Made by a program: the position numbers and the translations under genes. The notes beneath the pieces were generated by a model, which saw only the letters and a program-made list of their open reading frames with translations, made no database searches and had not been told where the DNA came from. Positions 17,591 through 26,939 of a stretch of DNA of 64,000 nucleotides are shown one piece after another. Each line of letters opens with the position of its first letter. Position 1 is the stretch's first letter. The stretch comes from JAFGMQ01 sp036733345 (lineage in GTDB: Bacteria > Desulfobacterota > DSM-4660 > Desulfatiglandales > Desulfatiglandaceae). Where the stretch lies: positions 26,415 through 90,414 of the forward strand of contig DAINAR010000007.1 in NCBI GenBank assembly GCA_036733345.1, given 5' to 3'.

Positions 17591-18043
17591 TCATTTGTCA
17601 ACCGTCAAAATCTTTTTTGCTATCCGGCTAATTTCTTTTCCCTGTGCTTTTCCTGTCATCCTGGCCATAGCTTCACCCATTACTTTTCCAAGGTCCTTGA
17701 GCCCTTTAGCCGAAATTTCTGAAATTATTTCGCTTAATGTTTTCTCTATCTCTTCTTCTGTCAGCTGCTTTGGCATATATGTGTAATATATTGCAATCTC
17801 CTGATCTTCCTTTCTGGCCAGTTCCTCACGACCGCCTTTTCTGAACTCCTCTGCAGCTTCACGGCCCTTTCTGATCATGGTGGAGATGACAGCCTGAATT
17901 TCGTCTTCTTTTAAATCACGCCTCTTTTCGACCTGCATATTTTTAATCGCAGTTTTCAGCATTCTCAGGCATGAAAGGCGGATGGTATCATTCTGCTTTA
18001 AGGCATTTTTGAGATCTTCATTTATCTGTTTATTTAATGACAT
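17591..18043 (-). CDS. GatB/YqeY domain protein
   Basis: A 150-residue YqeY-family protein, starting at MSLNKQINEDLKNALKQND, which matches the family start better than an ATG 14 codons upstream. Conserved features include RLSCLRMLKTAIKNMQVEKR, a central AVISTMIRKGREAAEEFRKG and YMPKQLTEEEIEK, ending with the tail domain (GLKDLGKVMGEAMARMTGKA). The same fold forms the tail of GatB and may interact with tRNA, but the free protein's role is not established. It leads the minus-strand block yqeY-mutS2-dnaG-rpoD. In many relatives rpsU lies just upstream; here it is absent. Confidence 0.9.
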   Translation of the reverse strand: MSLNKQINEDLKNALKQNDTIRLSCLRMLKTAIKNMQVEKRRDLKEDEIQAVISTMIRKGREAAEEFRKGGREELARKEDQEIAIYYTYMPKQLTEEEIEKTLSEIISEISAKGLKDLGKVMGEAMARMTGKAQGKEISRIAKKILTVDK

Positions 18044-18110
18044 GGCTCTATCGGTAAAAGAAAGTAGGTTAATAATTTCTAACAAGGATAATCTATAAAA
18101 TTAAACTTTC

Positions 18111-18139
18111 AGTTTGCTCATATTTATTCAGTTTGTCAA
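18111..18139 (-). promoter_or_regulatory. Candidate sigma-70 promoter for the yqeY-mutS2 block
   Basis: On the minus strand a perfect -35 TTGACA (18134-18139) is followed after exactly 17 bases by CAAACT (18111-18116), a poor -10 match. It lies about 70 bases upstream of the yqeY start in an AT-rich gap. The -35 is strong and the -10 weak, so this is tentative. Confidence 0.35.
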
Positions 18140-18304
18140 TTGTAAAATGTTATTTAATTTCAAAAATATTTTTGATGCAGGGAGTTTCAAAAAATTAGTT
18201 TTTCATAATATATCTTCGCCAAAAAAATGGCTTCACTAAAGAAAAAACTTAAAACGCAATGAGGGAAGCTTACTGACAACCGCTTTAGAAGTTTTTTCAT
18301 AAGG

Positions 18305-19030
18305 CTATGACCTGCATACCTTTATGGCTTCTTCAAGATTTAAGTTGCCTTCATATAGAGCCCTTCCCGTTATCATCCCGATAACACCGTCTTCTGAAAG
18401 CGTTAGAACATCTAAGACATCTGAAATGCCCGAAATTCCCCCGGAGGCTATAACCGGGATTTTAACAGCCCTTGCCAGGGCTCTTGTAGCCTCTATGTTG
18501 GGGCCTGTCCTCATCCCGTCTCTGGTGATGTCGGTGTAGATAATTGCTGAGGCCTCCATCTCTTCAAAACGCTTTGCCAGTTCAGATGCGGTTAATTTAA
18601 TATCCTCTGTCCACCCTTCAACAGAAACATAATCCTTTCTGGCATCTATACCGATGATTATTTTCATGGGGAATGCTTTACATGCCTGTCTCACAAACTC
18701 AGGATCTTTATAAGCAACTGTTCCAAGTATGACATAATGAATTCCCAGATCAAAATAGCTTTCCAGGGTCGACATATCCCGTATTCCGCCACCAAGCTCA
18801 ATCGGGATTGATACCGAAGCTGTGATTCGTTTTATCACATCTTTATTCACTGCTCTGCCGGAAATTGCCCCGTCCAGATCTACCAGATGAAGTCGTTCTG
18901 CTCCCATTTTGAACCACTTCATTGCCATTTCCTCAGGGACATCTGAGAAGATTGTTTCATCTTCCATGCGTCCCTGCTTCAGTCTGACACACCGTTTTCC
19001 CTTGATGTCAATTGCTGGAATTATTAACAA
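18305..19030 (-). CDS. hisA: Phosphoribosylformimino-5-aminoimidazole carboxamide ribotide isomerase
   Basis: A (beta-alpha)8 barrel enzyme of histidine biosynthesis that isomerises ProFAR to PRFAR. The N-terminus LIIPAIDIKGKRCVRLKQG holds the first catalytic Asp, and the second half has YTDITRDGMRTGPN with the matching Asp, plus IPVIASGGISGISDV. Two starts are possible. ATG 19072 adds 14 residues and overlaps the preceding gene. TTG 19030 has GAGAGG eight bases upstream and starts right at the conserved LLIIPAID, so I chose it. It is about 240 residues long. hisB and a lipoprotein gene lie just upstream on the same strand. Confidence 0.93.
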   Translation of the reverse strand: MLIIPAIDIKGKRCVRLKQGRMEDETIFSDVPEEMAMKWFKMGAERLHLVDLDGAISGRAVNKDVIKRITASVSIPIELGGGIRDMSTLESYFDLGIHYVILGTVAYKDPEFVRQACKAFPMKIIIGIDARKDYVSVEGWTEDIKLTASELAKRFEEMEASAIIYTDITRDGMRTGPNIEATRALARAVKIPVIASGGISGISDVLDVLTLSEDGVIGMITGRALYEGNLNLEEAIKVCRS

Positions 19031-19043
19031 ACTGCAAATCCTC

Positions 19044-19745
19044 TCAATTATTAATACATATTGGCATTTCATTCAGAAGGTTATTAAGGCCTATTAGTGC
19101 CAGCTTTTCCGCTGTCATCCATTGTCCTTTCCCCTGAAAAAAGGTCTTCATATCCAGGAGGTTTTCTGTCAGCGACCTTTGAGTTTTATCAAATTTGCCC
19201 CTCCAGATTATGCTTCCATCGGCAGGGCAGACCAGATGTAAATCAAAAGCTACAGAAGCAGCGCGATTAACCGCATAATCTGAGCCCTCTCTCTCCTGCC
19301 ATCTATATATATATCCTGCCAGTACAGCATCAGCCCCAAAGTGGCTCCCAACCTTTTGGAGTAACTTCAAAACTCTCATGCCCACATTTTCATCCGAATC
19401 AACGATGCTCGAATAGAGTCCTTGAGCCTGCCCTGGCGATACCAGTTCACATTTTTTTGCAGCTACAAGCCTGTTAAAGAGCCTGTCTGTAATTTTTTCG
19501 ACAGCGTCCTGTGGAACAGGTCCTGCAATAAAAACAGATCCTGATAGAGGACTCATTATAGTGTCAGTTTGCTCTGCATGAGGCAGGGCAGCCCTGAACC
19601 CGACAACAACAATTTTTGTTATTTCAGGAGATGTTGATTCAGCATGTGGGGCATTTGTTTTACTGGTATGGCACCCGAAAATAAGAAAAAGACATATATA
19701 AAGCCATATAAAAGCACCTGACTTTTTTAAGTATTTTTTTTTCAT
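19044..19745 (-). CDS. Putative lipoprotein of unknown function between hisB and hisA
   Basis: A protein of about 233 residues with a lipoprotein signal peptide: a lysine-rich start, a hydrophobic WLYICLFLIF stretch and the lipobox LIFGC. The mature part begins with a low-complexity linker (HTSKTNAPHAESTSPE) and then shows a CsgG-like alternation: KIVVVGFRAALP, DAVEKITDRLFNRLVAAKKC, GADAVLAGYIYRWQER, and VAFDLHLVCPADGSIIWRGK. That arrangement is seen in periplasmic-facing lipoproteins that gather surface assemblies, but I do not recognise a named family. ATG 19745 has GAGG five bases upstream; a GTG two codons earlier is less likely. It lies between hisB (14 bases upstream) and hisA (13 bases downstream), so it is probably co-transcribed with histidine genes although nothing links it to that pathway. 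Confidence 0.75.
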   Translation of the reverse strand: MKKKYLKKSGAFIWLYICLFLIFGCHTSKTNAPHAESTSPEITKIVVVGFRAALPHAEQTDTIMSPLSGSVFIAGPVPQDAVEKITDRLFNRLVAAKKCELVSPGQAQGLYSSIVDSDENVGMRVLKLLQKVGSHFGADAVLAGYIYRWQEREGSDYAVNRAASVAFDLHLVCPADGSIIWRGKFDKTQRSLTENLLDMKTFFQGKGQWMTAEKLALIGLNNLLNEMPICINN

Positions 19746-19759
19746 TAACACCTCATTTT

Positions 19760-20350
19760 CTATAAAATGCCTTTTGTTGAAGGGATCCTGCCAGCCATTC
19801 GGCTCTCCATGCTGATCGCCTTATCAAGGGCCCTGGCAAAAGCCTTAAAAATAGCCTCAAAAACGTGGTGAGGTTCCTCTCCTGCAATAAGATCTACATG
19901 CAGTGTTAACCCTGCATTGTTCACAAGGGCGCGGAAAAATTCTTTTATCAAACCAACATCAAACGAACCGGTTGTTTCCTTTTTTAATTGTACACGATAT
20001 GAAAGAACAGGCCTTCTGCTGATGTCAATTACAACCCTTGCAAGGGATTCATCCATAGGAATTGTTGCTTCTCCATATCGTTTTATTCCCTTTTTATCTC
20101 CAAGTGCCTCTTCAATAGCCTTTCCCAGGCAGATGCCAATATCTTCGATTGTATGGTGATCATCAATGTCCGTATCACCCCTGGCAGTCAACTCCAGATC
20201 TATAAAACTGTGCGCTGAAAAAAGATTCAGCATATGATTGATAAAAGGGATTCCTGTATCAACCTTTGCACTGCCGTTCCCGTCAAGGTCAATTACAAGG
20301 CTGATTTCCGTTTCATCAGTTTTCCTTTCAATTTTTGCTGTTCGTTTCAT
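19760..20350 (-). CDS. hisB: Imidazoleglycerol-phosphate dehydratase
   Basis: A 196-residue single-domain HisB, the normal size for the monofunctional enzyme that dehydrates imidazole glycerol phosphate in histidine synthesis. The metal-binding histidine motifs are clear: DIDDHHTIEDIGICLGKAI near residue 65 and EEPHHVFEAIFKAFARAL near residue 165. The N-terminal GIPFINHMLNLFSAHSFIDL and RPVLSYRV segments also match. It is the first gene of the group hisB-lipoprotein-hisA on the minus strand, with a tRNA-Ala gene immediately upstream. Confidence 0.95.
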   Translation of the reverse strand: MKRTAKIERKTDETEISLVIDLDGNGSAKVDTGIPFINHMLNLFSAHSFIDLELTARGDTDIDDHHTIEDIGICLGKAIEEALGDKKGIKRYGEATIPMDESLARVVIDISRRPVLSYRVQLKKETTGSFDVGLIKEFFRALVNNAGLTLHVDLIAGEEPHHVFEAIFKAFARALDKAISMESRMAGRIPSTKGIL

Positions 20351-20401
20351 GATTTTCTGCCTGTCTGCATATTAATATTGTTATTATGTCATAATAAAAA
20401 A

Positions 20402-20477
20402 TGGTGGAGATGAGGGGATTCGAACCCCTGGCCTGTACGTTGCGAACGTACCGCTCTCCCAACTGAGCTACACCCCC
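20402..20477 (-). tRNA. tRNA-Ala (anticodon CGC)
   Basis: A full cloverleaf is visible on the minus strand. The acceptor strand GGGGGTG (20471-20477) pairs with CATCTCC, and the gene ends with an encoded CCA. The D arm is GCTC/GAGC, the anticodon arm GTACG-TTCGCAA-CGTAC gives anticodon CGC, and the T arm is AGGGG-TTCGAAT-CCCCT. The G3:U70 wobble pair, the main alanine identity element, is present. It reads GCG codons. Confidence 0.96.
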
Positions 20478-20742
20478 ACTGACAGTAAATTATAACTCAC
20501 GAGATGCTGTATTGAGAAAGTATCTGCGACGAATAAGGCTTGATGGGAATGTTTTCGCCCCCTGCAGTCATCGTGAATTTTTATTATAAACATCCTGTAA
20601 CTTAAATCAATGATTTTTAACATTCCGGGTTAACTAGTTAGCCTAAATTTCTGTAATGAAACTATTCAGTCCCTTATTGCCAATTGACAATGTGTGCTGT
20701 GGTCTGTTATATGCAGAATCATTGATATTATAAGGGGCTGAA

Positions 20743-21543
20743 ATGAAGCAGTTGTCACTTGAAGACATTTTTCTTTCCTTTGGCGGGGTTAATGCCCTGT
20801 CGGGTGTAAGTTTCGAAATAAAGAAGGGCAGCATATTCGCCATAATAGGCCCGAACGGAGCCGGGAAAACATGCATCCTCAACTGTATCAGCAGATTTTA
20901 CCATCCTGAAAAGGGGAGAATGTTTTTTGAAGGTCTTGATATTACCCGCCTTCCTACCTATAAAATTTCAAGGCTTGGAATTGCAAGGACATTTCAGAAT
21001 ATTGAGCTTTTTAAAGGTATGACGGTTCTGGACAACATAAAGCTGGGTGCTCACGTACATTTAAGATCAGGAGTTCTCAGTGGTGGCTTGTATATAGGCA
21101 AGGCTAAGAATGAAGAAATGGCTTTACGTAAAGAGATCGAAGAAAATATTATTGATCTGCTGGAGATACAGAGTATTAGAAAAAAGGTTGTAGGAACTCT
21201 GCCTTATGGGATGCAAAAGCGTGTTGAGCTTGCAAGAGCACTTGCAATAAGACCTAAATTATTGCTCCTGGATGAACCAATGGCAGGGATGAATCTTGAA
21301 GAAACTGAAGATATGGCCCGCTTTATTCTTGATATTAATGAGGAATGGGGTATCACTACAGTTTTAATTGAACATGATATGGGCGTAGTTATGGATATCT
21401 CAGACAGGGTATGTGTCCTTGATTTTGGTGTAAAAATTGCTGAAGGACCGCCTGAAGACATTCAAAAAAACCCGCATGTTATACAGGCCTATCTCGGAGA
21501 AGAAGACGGAGCATTTTCAAAACTCGGCCTGTTGGATATTTGA
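20743..21543 (+). CDS. livG: Branched-chain amino-acid type ABC transporter ATP-binding protein
   Basis: A 266-residue LivG-type ATPase. Walker A is GPNGAGKTCI (near residue 36); the signature loop reads LPYGMQKRVELARAL rather than the strict LSGGQ, which is normal for LivG; Walker B is LLLLDEPMAGM, followed by the switch His in VLIEHDMG. An extended C-terminus (GAFSKLGLLDI) is slightly unusual. It opens a plus-strand run that includes livH, livM, livK and livF, with an acyl-CoA ligase gene inserted after it. Such transporters in this group often carry organic acids or aromatic acids as well as amino acids. Confidence 0.92.
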   Translation: MKQLSLEDIFLSFGGVNALSGVSFEIKKGSIFAIIGPNGAGKTCILNCISRFYHPEKGRMFFEGLDITRLPTYKISRLGIARTFQNIELFKGMTVLDNIKLGAHVHLRSGVLSGGLYIGKAKNEEMALRKEIEENIIDLLEIQSIRKKVVGTLPYGMQKRVELARALAIRPKLLLLDEPMAGMNLEETEDMARFILDINEEWGITTVLIEHDMGVVMDISDRVCVLDFGVKIAEGPPEDIQKNPHVIQAYLGEEDGAFSKLGLLDI

Positions 21544-21680
21544 GACAGGTATTCATTATAAGGCATTTCATTGCTTATTTAAGATGGGTTTCCGTGGAAT
21601 AGGGCCTTGTTCGCAAAGCTTTCAAATAGCAAGCGAACCGTCCTTGCCGGGCCGGAGACTAATATAAAAGTGAAATATTT

Positions 21681-23642
21681 ATGAAAGAAAATACTCTTCC
21701 AGCACTGCTGTTGCGGAATTCAAAAAAATATAAAAACCGAAAAGTAGCACTTAGGGAGAAAGAATTCGGAATATGGCAGGATGTTACCTGGGAATCCTAT
21801 TATAACCGTGTGAAAGAATTTGCACTGGGCTTATTGTCTTTGGGCTTTGAGAAAGGGGATAAGCTTGCAATTATCGGTGATAATCGTCCTGAGTGGATTT
21901 ATGCAGAGCTTGCCGCGCAATGTATTGGAGGCGTACCGCTGGGTATTTATCAGGATTCAATAAAGACCGAAGTAGCGTATATAATTGACAATTCAGATGC
22001 CAAAATGGTTGTTACTGAAGACCAGGAACAAACTGATAAAATCCTGGACATGATGAGCGAGCTTCCAAAGGTTGAGTATATTATCTATACAGATGATAAA
22101 GGAATGCGTAATTACAACCGGCCTTATCTGTTGTATTTTCCTGATGTGGAAACCAGCGGCAGGGATTACGGCGAAAGATTCCCCGGTATTATTGAAGAAT
22201 CAATAAAAAATATTTCAGAAGATGACATAGCAATCATTGCCTATACTTCAGGTACCACAGGTAATCCAAAAGGTTCGTTACTCTCTCATAAAAATATGCT
22301 CCGGATGTCATATAATCTTAATGCTGTGGATCCCAAATATGAATCAGATGAGTTTGTGTCTTTTCTTCCATTGCCGTGGATAGGAGAGCAGATGATGTCG
22401 GTTTCAAGTGCACTTGCATTCGGGTTTACTGTAAATTTTCCGGAAGAGCCTGATACCACCTCCAATGACCTTTATGAGATCGGTCCAAATGTCATGTTTT
22501 CACCTCCTCGTGTGTGGGAAAACCTTTCACGAACTGTTATGGTGAAACACCTTGATGCATCATTATTGAAAAGACTGATCTATAAACTTTTTATGCCGGT
22601 AGGGTATAAAATTGCTGATTTCAGGTTTTCAAAAAAACCTGTTCCTTTCTGGTGGAAGCTGGCTTACTGGTTTTCGTATATTATGCTATTCAGGTCTCTT
22701 AAAGACAGGCTGGGTTTCTCCAATTTGCGTAGTGCTTCTACTGGAGGGGCAGCGCTGGGTCCTGATGTGTTTCGTTTTTTTCATGCCCTGGGTGTTAGCC
22801 TGAAACAGATTTATGGCCAGACAGAGATCTCAGGCATATCATGTATACACAGGGATGGGGATATTGATTTTGATACGGTAGGGAAACCAATTCCCGAGAC
22901 CGAAATAATGATTTCAGATGAAGGGGAGATCCTGTCAAAAAGTCCATCATTATTCCTGGGTTATTACAAAGATGAGGAAAGTACAGAAAAAACTATCATA
23001 GACGGATGGCTCCACTCGGGCGATGCAGGCTATTTCGATGAGAACGGCCATCTTGTTTGCATAGACAGGGTAAAAGACCTTATGCAGTTAGCGGATGGTA
23101 CGAAATTTTCGCCAATGCATGTGGAGAATAAACTGAAGTTTTGCCCCTATATTGTTGAGGCAGTTGTTTTGGGACATCAACTCCCCTATATAACCGCAAT
23201 AATATGTGTTGATTACAAGCACGTCGGCAAATGGCTCGAAGAACACCGCATCAGTTATACAACTTATACCGACCTAGCCTCCAAAGATAATGTGTACGAT
23301 CTCATTGAAAAGGAAATAGTGAGAGTTAACAGATCATTGCCCGAAACGGTAAGGATAAGCAAATTCCTTTTATTATACAAGGAATTAGACCCTGATGATG
23401 GTGAGCTGACAAGGACAAAAAAGGTTAGAAGAAATATTATAAATGAAAAATATGCCCATGAGATAGAAGGACTGTATTCAGATAATGAGTCAGTACCGAT
23501 TGAGTCAGTAATAACGTATCAGGATGGTAAAAGGACTACCCTGAGAACAAATCTGAAAATAAGAAAGATGAAACCAGTGGAAGAATATGAAAAAGACAAG
23601 AAGCATTGGTGGCGCTTCTGGAGTAAGGGTACGGAGGGTTGA
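21681..23642 (+). CDS. AMP-forming long-chain-type acyl-CoA synthetase
   Basis: A 653-residue member of the adenylate-forming family that activates a carboxylic acid with ATP and CoA. The phosphate-binding motif IIAYTSGTTGNPKG lies near residue 190. The adenine region has IYGQTEISGI near 379, GWLHSGDAGYFDENGHL near 441, and the hinge and C-terminal domain DRVKDLMQLADGTKFSP near 458. The length and the FACS-like LKQIYGQTE layout match long-chain acyl-CoA synthetases more than acetyl-CoA synthetases. No signal peptide is seen. It sits between livG and livH, so its substrate is probably what the transporter brings in. The substrate itself cannot be read from the sequence. Confidence 0.88.
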   Translation: MKENTLPALLLRNSKKYKNRKVALREKEFGIWQDVTWESYYNRVKEFALGLLSLGFEKGDKLAIIGDNRPEWIYAELAAQCIGGVPLGIYQDSIKTEVAYIIDNSDAKMVVTEDQEQTDKILDMMSELPKVEYIIYTDDKGMRNYNRPYLLYFPDVETSGRDYGERFPGIIEESIKNISEDDIAIIAYTSGTTGNPKGSLLSHKNMLRMSYNLNAVDPKYESDEFVSFLPLPWIGEQMMSVSSALAFGFTVNFPEEPDTTSNDLYEIGPNVMFSPPRVWENLSRTVMVKHLDASLLKRLIYKLFMPVGYKIADFRFSKKPVPFWWKLAYWFSYIMLFRSLKDRLGFSNLRSASTGGAALGPDVFRFFHALGVSLKQIYGQTEISGISCIHRDGDIDFDTVGKPIPETEIMISDEGEILSKSPSLFLGYYKDEESTEKTIIDGWLHSGDAGYFDENGHLVCIDRVKDLMQLADGTKFSPMHVENKLKFCPYIVEAVVLGHQLPYITAIICVDYKHVGKWLEEHRISYTTYTDLASKDNVYDLIEKEIVRVNRSLPETVRISKFLLLYKELDPDDGELTRTKKVRRNIINEKYAHEIEGLYSDNESVPIESVITYQDGKRTTLRTNLKIRKMKPVEEYEKDKKHWWRFWSKGTEG

Positions 23643-23707
23643 AATTAATTTTTTAAAACTATTTAAAGATTAGCCGACGTGGCTTTAATTTTCCAAGGTT
23701 GTTTCAA

Positions 23708-24604
23708 ATGACTGAAAATACACTATTTTTTTTGCAGCTGCTTGTCACAGGGCTTGTTATCGGCAGCATCTATGCCCTGGTTGCCCTGGGCTTTGTCCTT
23801 ATCTACAAGGCTACAAGTGTTTTGAATTTTGCCCAGGGAGAACTGTTGATGCTTGGGGCATATGTATGTCTGGCCCTGGTAATAGAATACAGGGTGCCCT
23901 TTATTGCAGCATTTTTTCTTACACTGGTGTTTTCTTTGCTGCTCGGATTGCTTTTAGAGAGGGTGATTCTGCGGCCAATGATAGGAGAACCTATCATATC
24001 CATTATTATGCTTACCATAGGGCTTTCCAGTGTACTCAGGGCTGTTGTTCAGGCAGCCTGGGGAACAGAGACAAAGGTTTTCCCGCAGATTTTTCCACAG
24101 GAACCATTAAATATGGGTGGAATTGTGGTTTCACAGGTCTATTTATGGAGTCTGGCCTTTGCCTTCCTGCTGCTCATTGTCTTTTCGCTGTTTTTCAAAT
24201 ATTCAAGATCCGGAATTGCAATGCGTGCGACTGCAGATGATCAGCAGGCTGCTCAGTCTATGGGAATCAGTGTTAAAAAGGTTTTTGCAATGAGCTGGGC
24301 TATAGCAGCCATTGTATCAGCAATCGGAGGAGTTCTGATCGGCAATATTAACGGAATAAATAACAGCCTTTCATTTATGGGGCTGAAGGTTTTTCCATGT
24401 GTGATACTGGGTGGCCTTGACAGCATTTTAGGTGCTGTTATAGGTGGGCTTATTGTAGGAATTTTGGAAAATCTCTCCGGCGGATATCTGGATAATTTTT
24501 TCGGCGGAGGTGTTAAAGAGGTTGCACCTTTTATTGTCCTGGTAATAATATTAATGATTAAACCCTATGGTTTATTTGGAAAAATCGATATTGAGCGTGT
24601 TTAA
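23708..24604 (+). CDS. livH: Branched-chain amino-acid type ABC transporter permease
   Basis: About 298 residues with the LivH arrangement of roughly eight membrane helices. The family motifs include GLVIGSIYALVALGFVLIYK near the start, NFAQGELLMLGAYV, a central RSGIAMRATADDQQAAQSMG (the coupling loop that touches the ATPases), and ILGGLDSILGAVIGGLIVGI. ATG 23708 has AAGG upstream; a TTG three codons earlier is possible. It pairs with the following livM gene to form the transmembrane channel. Confidence 0.92.
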   Translation: MTENTLFFLQLLVTGLVIGSIYALVALGFVLIYKATSVLNFAQGELLMLGAYVCLALVIEYRVPFIAAFFLTLVFSLLLGLLLERVILRPMIGEPIISIIMLTIGLSSVLRAVVQAAWGTETKVFPQIFPQEPLNMGGIVVSQVYLWSLAFAFLLLIVFSLFFKYSRSGIAMRATADDQQAAQSMGISVKKVFAMSWAIAAIVSAIGGVLIGNINGINNSLSFMGLKVFPCVILGGLDSILGAVIGGLIVGILENLSGGYLDNFFGGGVKEVAPFIVLVIILMIKPYGLFGKIDIERV

Positions 24605-24620
24605 GCAGGAGAAGAATTAA

Positions 24621-25664
24621 ATGCCTTGTGGTTTATTTCATAGCAATTATGAAAGAGATGAAAGGATATTTCAGACAACCTGGGTCAAGCTGTGGTTAGG
24701 CGCTTTTGTCCTGGTTTTATTTGCTCTTCCTTTTTTTGTCGGGGACTATATTTTATATAATGCAAATATAATTGGGATATTCATTATTGGAGCTTTAGGG
24801 TTAAATATCCTTACAGGCTTTACAGGGCAAATATCCCTGGGACATGGTGCATTTATGGGAGTCGGGGCCTATGTCTCAGCTTATATCTCAACAACCCTGG
24901 GGATGAGTTTCTGGGTAGCCTTGCCTTTTTCAGGATTTTTTGCAGCTGCCGTTGGAATGGTTTTTGGGATTCCTTCCCTGCGCCTGAGGGGATTGTATCT
25001 GGCAATAGCTACTCTCGCCGCACAGTTTATAATTGATTTTATTATCATTCACCTGCGTCCAATTACCGGGGGTTCTCAGGGTCTTCTGGTAGATTCCCCT
25101 TCTATTTTTGGTTTTTCCTTCGATACTGACGAAAGCTATTATTATATCGTCCTTGTTTTAGTTATTATGGCAATAATCTTTGCGCGGAATCTATTCAGGA
25201 CAAAAACCGGAAGGGCATTTATAGCTATTAGAGACAGGTATCTTTCAGCTGAAATGATGGGTATTAATCTTTTTAAATACAGGATATTATCCTTCGGTAT
25301 AAGTTCTTTTTATGTCGGAATAGCTGGTGCCCTCTGGGCACATTATATAACAGTGATTGCCCCTGAACATTTCTATATAAATGTATCAATTCAATATCTG
25401 GCAATAATAATTATCGGTGGCCTGGGCAGTATCCTGGGATCAATATTCGGTACTATATTCATGGTATTGCTGCCTGAGGTATTAAGACTGGTGAGTGAGG
25501 TGGTCAAAGAATCATTACCATATTTTACTTTTCTTGTTGAAGCACTTCGTGAGGGGGTTTTTGGCCTAGTTATTATCATATTTTTAATTTTTGAGCCAGA
25601 TGGGCTTTCGGCAAGGTGGCATACAACAAGAAGTTATTGGAAACTATGGCCATTTTCATATTAG
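24621..25664 (+). CDS. livM: Branched-chain amino-acid type ABC transporter permease
   Basis: A 347-residue LivM-type permease with about ten hydrophobic segments. Diagnostic stretches are GLNILTGFTGQISLGHGAFM near residue 60, the LRLRGLYLAIATLA region, the coupling loop TGRAFIAIRDRYLSAEMMGI, and IIIGGLGSILGSIFGTIFM. An aggag Shine-Dalgarno lies before ATG 24621, 17 bases after livH. A charged N-terminal extension (YERDERIFQ) precedes the first helix. Confidence 0.93.
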   Translation: MPCGLFHSNYERDERIFQTTWVKLWLGAFVLVLFALPFFVGDYILYNANIIGIFIIGALGLNILTGFTGQISLGHGAFMGVGAYVSAYISTTLGMSFWVALPFSGFFAAAVGMVFGIPSLRLRGLYLAIATLAAQFIIDFIIIHLRPITGGSQGLLVDSPSIFGFSFDTDESYYYIVLVLVIMAIIFARNLFRTKTGRAFIAIRDRYLSAEMMGINLFKYRILSFGISSFYVGIAGALWAHYITVIAPEHFYINVSIQYLAIIIIGGLGSILGSIFGTIFMVLLPEVLRLVSEVVKESLPYFTFLVEALREGVFGLVIIIFLIFEPDGLSARWHTTRSYWKLWPFSY

Positions 25665-25692
25665 CTGTTTAACGAATAAGGAGGAATAAATT

Positions 25693-26859
25693 ATGAGGCG
25701 GATTGTTCTATTTGTTTTGGTTTTTTTATTGTGTGTTTCTTTTGGAATAGTTGTTCAGGCCAAGGATATACCAATAGGCGGCATTTTTGATATAACAGGT
25801 GCTACCGGGGATGTCGGCAAAGAATATGGCATGGCTATCAAGGACTATATCACATATGTAAACGAAAATGGCGGGATTAACGGCAGGCAGATAAGGCTTT
25901 TCGATGTGGACTACCAGTATAAGATACCGCAGGCCATTGCCGCATATAAGAAAATGAAGTCAAGAGATAAGGTTATTGCCATTCTTGGGTGGGGAACAGG
26001 CGACACCGAGGCTATGGCCCCTATAGTTACAAAAGACAAAATTCCTTACGTATCCGCATCATATTCTGAACATCTGACCGATGCTGAAAAGTTTCCGTAT
26101 AATTTCATATCTGCAACATCATATTCGGATCAGGCAAGAGTGGCGATGGAATTTATTAAACAGAACTGGACAGGTACTTCTCCTGCCAAGGTATGTTTTG
26201 TATTTTCCGATACTGGTTTCGGCCGTTCCCCTGTTGCCGACGGAAAGGCATGGGCTGAAAAGATAGGCCTCACAGTAGTCAATGACCAGATTGTTCCCCT
26301 CACAGCGCTTGACGCAACAAGCCAGCTTCTCAATATGAAGAAGGACGGGGCCGACTATCTGTTTATGCAGTCCGCCACAATGTCATCATCGACTGTAACG
26401 AAGGATGTTAAGAAACTTGGGCTTGATACAAAAATATTTCTTGCTAACTGGGCTATTAATGAAAACTGGTTAAGACTGGTAAAAGAGGCCGGCGAGGGGG
26501 TTTATGGAACTATACCGTTTGCTGTCTGGGACGATACAGACATAGAAGCTGTCAAGCTTATGCACAAGCTCAGGGCACAATATCATCCGGATATAGCAGA
26601 ATCCGGCACCTGCAATTATACTCAGGGTTTTATTGCTGCTATAATTCTGTGTGAAGGGATAAAAAGGGCCGGGGACGAGTTGACTGGCCCGGGTATAAAG
26701 AAGGCCCTTGAGACTCTGAGAGATTTTGATCCTATGGGATTGATGGCTCCGGTGACATATACCGCAGATGACCATAAGCCCTGCAGGTCTCTCAAGATTT
26801 ATCAGGTTAAGGAAGGCAGGCTGGTGCCGATTTCTGAACGCATAACATTGGAGCGTTAG
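25693..26859 (+). CDS. livK: Periplasmic substrate-binding protein of the liv-type transporter
   Basis: A 388-residue type I periplasmic binding protein. The N-terminus MRRIVLFVLVFLLCVSFGIV ends in VQAKD, a clear Sec signal peptide. The mature part begins IPIGGIFDITGATGDVGKEY, the usual start of liv-type receptors, followed by YVNENGGINGRQIRL, AILGWGTGDTEAMAPIV, and a second lobe with NYTQGFIAAIILCEGIKRAG. A strong AAGGAGG precedes the ATG. It delivers the ligand to LivHM. The ligand cannot be told from sequence, but the neighbouring acyl-CoA ligases suggest a carboxylic acid. Confidence 0.92.
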   Translation: MRRIVLFVLVFLLCVSFGIVVQAKDIPIGGIFDITGATGDVGKEYGMAIKDYITYVNENGGINGRQIRLFDVDYQYKIPQAIAAYKKMKSRDKVIAILGWGTGDTEAMAPIVTKDKIPYVSASYSEHLTDAEKFPYNFISATSYSDQARVAMEFIKQNWTGTSPAKVCFVFSDTGFGRSPVADGKAWAEKIGLTVVNDQIVPLTALDATSQLLNMKKDGADYLFMQSATMSSSTVTKDVKKLGLDTKIFLANWAINENWLRLVKEAGEGVYGTIPFAVWDDTDIEAVKLMHKLRAQYHPDIAESGTCNYTQGFIAAIILCEGIKRAGDELTGPGIKKALETLRDFDPMGLMAPVTYTADDHKPCRSLKIYQVKEGRLVPISERITLER

Positions 26860-26939
26860 ATAGCCGGCAAAGAAAAAGAGTCCTAAACTTAAACGTTACC
26901 AATCATGGATTAGAAAAAAATCCGGAATTTGCGTTTATT

